From Dictyocoela muelleri (lineage: Eukaryota > Microsporidia), in contig SDVU01000712.1 of assembly GCA_016256075.1 (NCBI GenBank), forward strand, positions 1 through 11,198: 11,198 bases of DNA, in the 5' to 3' direction. Both the position numbers and the translations under genes were made by a program. The notes under the pieces are model-generated. The model searched no databases. It was given only the letters and a program-made list of their open reading frames with translations, and was not told the DNA's origin. Shown here piece by piece: positions 8,061 to 11,198 of the stretch (its first letter is position 1; each line of letters opens with the position of its first letter).

Positions 8061-8300
8061 CTTGCGAGCTCCAATCAGAGGGCTAAAAATCTCGTAAAAA
8101 ACTGTTCAAGAAGTGTTTTAACATAATAAGGCTCGCATATAGAGATATTACATAAGGCATGCGCGATGCTCTATGTCATATATATATATATATATATATA
8201 TATGTGCGAGCTTAATTATAATAAAAAAACGCATGCGAACATTTTTTTGATATTTTTCGATAATTTTTTTAATTTTTTTTATTTTATCGGAGCTCGACTG
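8061..8300. mobile_element. Probable TA-flanked MITE, 240 bp (pogo/mariner-like ends)
   Basis: The left end CTTGCGAGCTCCAAT and the right end read on the minus strand, CAGTCGAGCTCCGAT, share CGAGCTCC and most neighbouring bases. TA lies directly outside both (8059-8060 and 8301-8302), the target duplication of Tc1/mariner/pogo elements, whose ends often begin CAGTCGA-like. Inside there is no coding sequence, but a second inverted pair (GGCTCGCATATA near 8130 and TATGTGCGAGCTTA near 8201) flanks an (AT)13 tract. TA is common in DNA this AT-rich, so the call depends on the terminal match of about 15 bp. Confidence 0.4.
8178..8203. repeat. (AT)13 microsatellite
   Basis: An uninterrupted 26-bp AT dinucleotide run, self-complementary and likely length-variable. 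It lies at the centre of the inner inverted repeat of the 240-bp MITE. Confidence 0.9.
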
Positions 8301-8606
8301 TATATAAAACAGTAAAAATACAAATATAGAACCCTAGAATTTCTTTTCAGAAGGTGTATACTGAATTTTTTTTTTAAAAAACGTGTAAATTTTTAAAAAT
8401 CGTGTAATTAGCATATATTTCATTTAATATTGTGAATATATGGAAGGTAATACATTTTGTTAAGAGTATGATCAAAACTGGGATAATTAAAAGTCTTTTA
8501 TTTGATTCTTTTCATTTTGGTTTGTCGTTTTAGGGAGGGGGAAACTACAAATTTATAAATATTAAAAAATAGGGAATAAATATAAACAAAACCTCAATGA
8601 AATATA

Positions 8607-8614
8607 AAAATATT
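8607..8614. repeat. Left target-site duplication of Merlin element B
   Basis: AAAATATT directly before the left terminal repeat; identical to 9709-9716. A third copy lies at 8662-8669, just inside the doubled left end. Confidence 0.8.
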
Positions 8615-8661
8615 GGATCTAGACCAAAATTTCTCCCTGGGGGAAATTTATGGCAAGATAA
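8615..8661. repeat. Back-to-back terminal-repeat palindrome (left end of element B)
   Basis: The left terminal repeat GGATCTAGACCAAAATTT (plus CTCCC) is followed, with two bases or less between, by GGGGGAAATTTATGGCAAGAT, which resembles the element's own right end (CTGGGGGAGAAAATTTTGGG, then CAAGATCT). The inner copy is followed by AAAATATT, the same 8-mer that flanks the whole element. It could be a doubled end or a separate 47-bp insertion. Confidence 0.6.
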
Positions 8662-8685
8662 AAAATATTTTTACATACCCCTGTG

Positions 8686-9495
8686 ATGAACCCTATCCAA
8701 TTTCAAGAAATCATAGAAAAAATGACAGACATTGAACTAATACATTATCTTTTTGATATTAATTATTTGCACCAGGAGTATTTTTGTTCGAAATGCAAAA
8801 ATTCATGTTTCTTACGACAATATAAAAGGAACCATGATCTTCATGCTTGAAGGTGCATGAATAAAACATGTACTAACTATAAAAAATATTTTTCAATAAG
8901 AAAAAATAGCTTTTTTTTTAAGTTTTTAATGTTCCTTTAATAGAAATTCTTGAGTTGGTAATTTGTTATATTTTACGAATGCCCAGATATAGCAAAGCCA
9001 ATTATTTTAATTATAATTGGAAAAAAATTGAAAAAGTCGTTTCAAAAATTGTAAGAATAATTCCTGACCCGGATTTTTTCTCCAATAAAATTGTTGGAGT
9101 AGGTAAAATTATACAAGTTGATGAGACCATGCTCATTTATAAGTGAAGAGTCATAAGGGTCGTTCGGTGGAAAATAAGACTGATGCATTATGCATAATTG
9201 AATTTTAAAATGAAATTAAAATGGTTTTTACATTCGTTATAGAAAACAAACTTTAAATGGCTATTTTGTTCCCAGGTTGCATCGAATAGTATAATTTAGT
9301 CAGACGAACATCGTGCATATTCTAATTTAAAAGAGTTTTTTTGATCATGACACAGTATGCCACAAGTACCAATTCATTAAAAATGATACTGGAGTAAACA
9401 CGCAAGCAGTTGAATATTTCAACAATTTGATAAAGCAAAAGATTAAGATGAGGATGGGAATTAAAACAAGCGATAGGAGTAATTTATTAAAATAA
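8686..9495 (+). pseudogene. Merlin (IS1595-like) transposase B, broken
   Basis: ATG at 8686 opens MNPIQFQEIIEKMTDIEL, the usual start of this family. A zinc ribbon follows: FCSKCK (codons 34-37) and RCMNKTC (codons 57-62), then FSIRKNSFF. A helical linker IVRIIPDPDFFSNK leads to the DDE core: first D in IIQVDETM (codon 9120-9122), second D in SDEHRAY (9303-9305), E in NTQAVEYFNN (9412-9414). The D-to-E spacing of about 36 residues is normal. All three catalytic residues survive, but the frame is destroyed: TGA at 8848-8850 inside the zinc ribbon where a W is expected, a shift in or after the poly-T run at 8911-8919, TGA at 9144-9146 with a one-base shift before SHKGRS, a TAG at 9297-9299, and another shift in the T run near 9334-9340. 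The last recognised frame closes at 9493-9495. It cannot make an active enzyme. Confidence 0.85.
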
Positions 9496-9708
9496 AAATG
9501 ATATTACTACAATAACAAAAGTGACTATATGAGAAAAATCTTGAATTTAAAAAAAAATATTTATTTATTTTATCAATTTATATTTATAAACATTTTTTTC
9601 ACTCCTAAATTCTATGTTTTAAATTTTTTTAAAAAAATTGATTAATTTTTTACAACGGAGGAATTTGGGGAAAGCTCACTCTGGGGGAGAAAATTTTGGG
9701 CAAGATCT

Positions 9709-9716
9709 AAAATATT
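9709..9716. repeat. Right target-site duplication of Merlin element B
   Basis: AAAATATT directly after the right terminal repeat; identical to 8607-8614. Confidence 0.8.
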
Positions 9717-9843
9717 TAATGAAATATCCAAAATAGTATATAAATTTAAAAAATAGATTATAAAATAAAAAAAACTAAATACTCATTAAATATAAATGTT
9801 TAGAATATATTAAAGAATTTCGGTACTAACTACTTATTTGATG

Positions 9844-10142
9844 AACCTGGATATTTCTAAATATAGAAGCTTACAAAAAAATTGAAAAGATTTTAAATTG
9901 TCTCGTCTAAATACTCCTTAACTTATATTTATTTTCATATTTTCTTCTATTTTTAGTATGTTTTTCATTTCGGAAATCAAGCTTCGGAAATCAAGCTTCG
10001 GAAATCAAGCTTCGGAAATACAAAACATACTAAAATGGAAGAAAATAAGAAAATAAATATACTTTCAGGAGTATTAAGACGAGATAATTTAAAAAAGGTT
10101 TTCAGTTTTTTGTAATCTTCTATATTTGGAAATATCTAGTTG
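9844..10142. repeat. Foldback: about 120-bp inverted arms around a 14-bp tandem repeat
   Basis: The left arm (about 9844-9970) and the reverse complement of the right arm (about 10020-10142) match along their whole length at roughly 85-90 percent by eye, with a few single-base gaps. Shared landmarks are AAATATAGAAG, TTACAAAAAA, TCTCGTCT.AATACTCCT, TATATTTATTTTC.TATTTTC and TTAGTATGTTTT. The only spacer is the short tandem array at 9971-10019. RNA from either strand would fold into a hairpin of about 120 bp. It could be a foldback-type mobile element or a replication-made inverted duplication. No transposase and no clear target duplication were seen. Confidence 0.85.
9971..10019 (+). repeat. 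14-bp tandem repeat, 3.5 copies
   Basis: CGGAAATCAAGCTT repeats exactly three times (9971-9984, 9985-9998, 9999-10012), then half a unit CGGAAAT. The copies are identical, so the array is recent compared with the diverged arms that surround it. Confidence 0.95.
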
Positions 10143-10195
10143 TTTAAAAATTTTTTTATCAGTTTTGCACGAAAACTTTTTTTAAAACACCCCTT

Positions 10196-11054
10196 ATGGT
10201 TCGCCCAAAAAAATGTATTGATGATATTACATATGACCAATCTAACACCTACATTAGCCGTAAGTTAAAAGTTGTAGAAATATTACAAGAAAACGGGTTT
10301 TTACCCCAAAAAAGAAATTTTCAAAATGTGGGAAAAAAATGAAACTTCAAAAATATAAATAATCAAATGAAGATTTTCGATAGAGACGCAACAAAAATTG
10401 TGGTGGGACGGCTTCGATTCATAAAGATTCGTTCTTTGATGATTGTCATATAGATTTAAAAAAGTTTTTGAAGTTGATTTTTTACTTTTATTATGAAATT
10501 GACTCTCCTGAATGGACGTTTAAGCAATTACAAATGTCCTATTCTACCTACTATTATTTTTAAAAACGTCTTGAAGCTGCTATAGTGAGATTATTTATTT
10601 TAAACAAAAAATCAATCGGTGGAGACGGGCATGAAATTCAAATCGATGAATCTCTTTTTAATAGGAGAAAATATTTTAAAGGAAGATGGAAGGAACAAAT
10701 ATGGGTATTTGGAGGAATTGACACAACCACGAAAGAATGCAGCTTTCACATAGTTGATGATAGATCTGCAGAAACACTTCTTCCACTTATTCAAATGGAA
10801 ATAAAAGTTGGATCCGATGTCCTCAGTGATTGTTGGAAATCTTATGTCAATGTTCATAAATATTTATTTCAACATTTTACAGTTAATCATAAAAAGAATT
10901 TTGTCGATCCTGAAAAAAAAAGCATACGCAAAATATAGAAAACCTGTGGATGATTGTCAAGAAAAAGATATATTCTGAATACGGCATAAATAGAAATGCA
11001 TTGTAAAAGCATTTAGATATTTTTTGTTGGAAACGAAATTTGAAACGTACATAA
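10196..11054 (+). pseudogene. Merlin (IS1595-like) transposase C, broken
   Basis: ATG at 10196 opens MVRPKKCIDDITYDQ and runs to LQENGFLPQKRN, the family's N-terminus. The zinc ribbon and GGTASIHKDSFFDDC follow in another frame (CGKKMKLQKYK at 10327-10359). The DDE core shows D in IQIDES (10644-10646), WVFGGID, second D in LSDCWKSY (10828-10830), TVNHKKNFVDP, and E in NIENLW (10938-10940). Breaks: a frameshift between about 10313 and 10326, TAA at 10360-10362, TAG at 10381-10383 at an expected W, a C-to-R change in the zinc ribbon (CGC at 10387-10389), TAA at 10561-10563, a frameshift in the A run near 10911-10920, and a TAA at about 11013. The longest open piece is 10585-10938. Terminal repeats of its parent element were not recognised. 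It is closer to A than to B in the TVNH(R/K)KNFVDP stretch. Confidence 0.88.
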
Positions 11055-11127
11055 GTAAATTTATTCATTTAATATCAATTATTAATTTAAATTTAATTTT
11101 TTATTTATTTTTAATTTTTTATTTTTT
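11055..11127. other. Low-complexity AT-rich stretch
   Basis: Nearly pure A and T with irregular TTTA/TTAA words, grading into the regular microsatellite that follows. No function is visible. Confidence 0.7.
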
Positions 11128-11198
11128 ATTTTTATTTTTATTTTTATTTTTATTTTTATTTTTATTTTTATTTTTATTTTTATTTTTATTTTTATTTT
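11128..11198 (+). repeat. (TATTTT)n microsatellite to window end
   Basis: A six-base period with A at 11128, 11134 and every six bases to 11194, about 12 perfect units, reaching the last base of the window. It probably continues beyond. It is not a recognised telomere motif. Confidence 0.95.

Larger units (their letters stand above)
8615..9708 (+). mobile_element. Merlin element B, full length (1094 bp), inactive
   Basis: Left terminal repeat GGATCTAGACCAAAATTT starts at 8615. The right terminal repeat, read on the minus strand from 9708, is AGATCTTGCCCAAAATTT; 14 of 18 positions match and both continue into (T)CTCCC. The 8 bases outside are AAAATATT on both sides (8607-8614 and 9709-9716), an exact target duplication. 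The element carries one gene, a dead Merlin transposase on the plus strand (8686-9495). Length of about 1.1 kb, 8-bp duplication and transposase type all agree with the Merlin superfamily. The left end is doubled as a palindrome (8615-8661), which the right end is not. Since both ends survive while the gene is heavily damaged, it may have last moved by help in trans. Confidence 0.85.

Noticed and set aside
9971-10019. CRISPR-like array
   Set aside because: The units are only 14 bp and directly adjacent, with no spacers, and sit in a eukaryotic foldback loop. It is a simple tandem repeat.
10612-11068. Two minus-strand open frames overlapping transposase C
   Set aside because: They are antisense shadows; the plus-strand frame carries the full set of Merlin motifs.

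Overview
This is an AT-rich, gene-poor stretch of a small eukaryotic genome. I found no intact gene. What it holds is a graveyard of transposable elements: one Ty3/gypsy-type LTR retroelement fossil, three separate broken Merlin (IS1595/IS1016-like DDE) transposases, short non-autonomous elements with Merlin-type ends, a possible tRNA-derived SINE in two diverged copies, a foldback element and several simple repeats. Merlin transposases with the word order seen here, together with Ty3/gypsy elements in a very AT-rich background, recall repeat-rich microsporidia such as Hamiltosporidium or Nosema relatives. That placement is my inference from remembered family resemblance, not a search.

Layout. 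1 to about 3740 (minus strand): Ty3/gypsy fossil in the order gag-like, protease, reverse transcriptase, RNase H, integrase, running off the left edge. 3807-3955: SINE-like copy 1. 4104-4486: probable 383-bp Merlin-type MITE whose right end is a palindrome. 5150-5456: remnant of Merlin transposase A. 5640-6459: repeats, including a pair of inverted arms, a duplicated module, SINE-like copy 2 with a tRNA-like head, and a short GC-richer patch. 6468-6584: 117-bp MITE with Merlin-type ends and an exact 8-bp target duplication. 6593-8060: no gene seen. 8061-8300: probable TA-flanked MITE with an (AT)13 tract inside. 8615-9708: a complete-length Merlin element B with terminal repeats, an exact 8-bp target duplication and a dead transposase. 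9844-10142: foldback of about 120-bp arms around a 14-bp tandem repeat. 10196-11054: broken Merlin transposase C. 11128-11198: TATTTT microsatellite to the window end.

How the parts relate. The three Merlin transposases differ clearly from each other, so they come from separate lineages. The MITEs carry ends like those of element B and were probably moved in trans by such transposases. Three Merlin-type ends show the same unusual design, a 45-50 bp palindrome made of two terminal repeats back to back. That recurrent structure, the foldback and the SINE-like family are the least expected items here.
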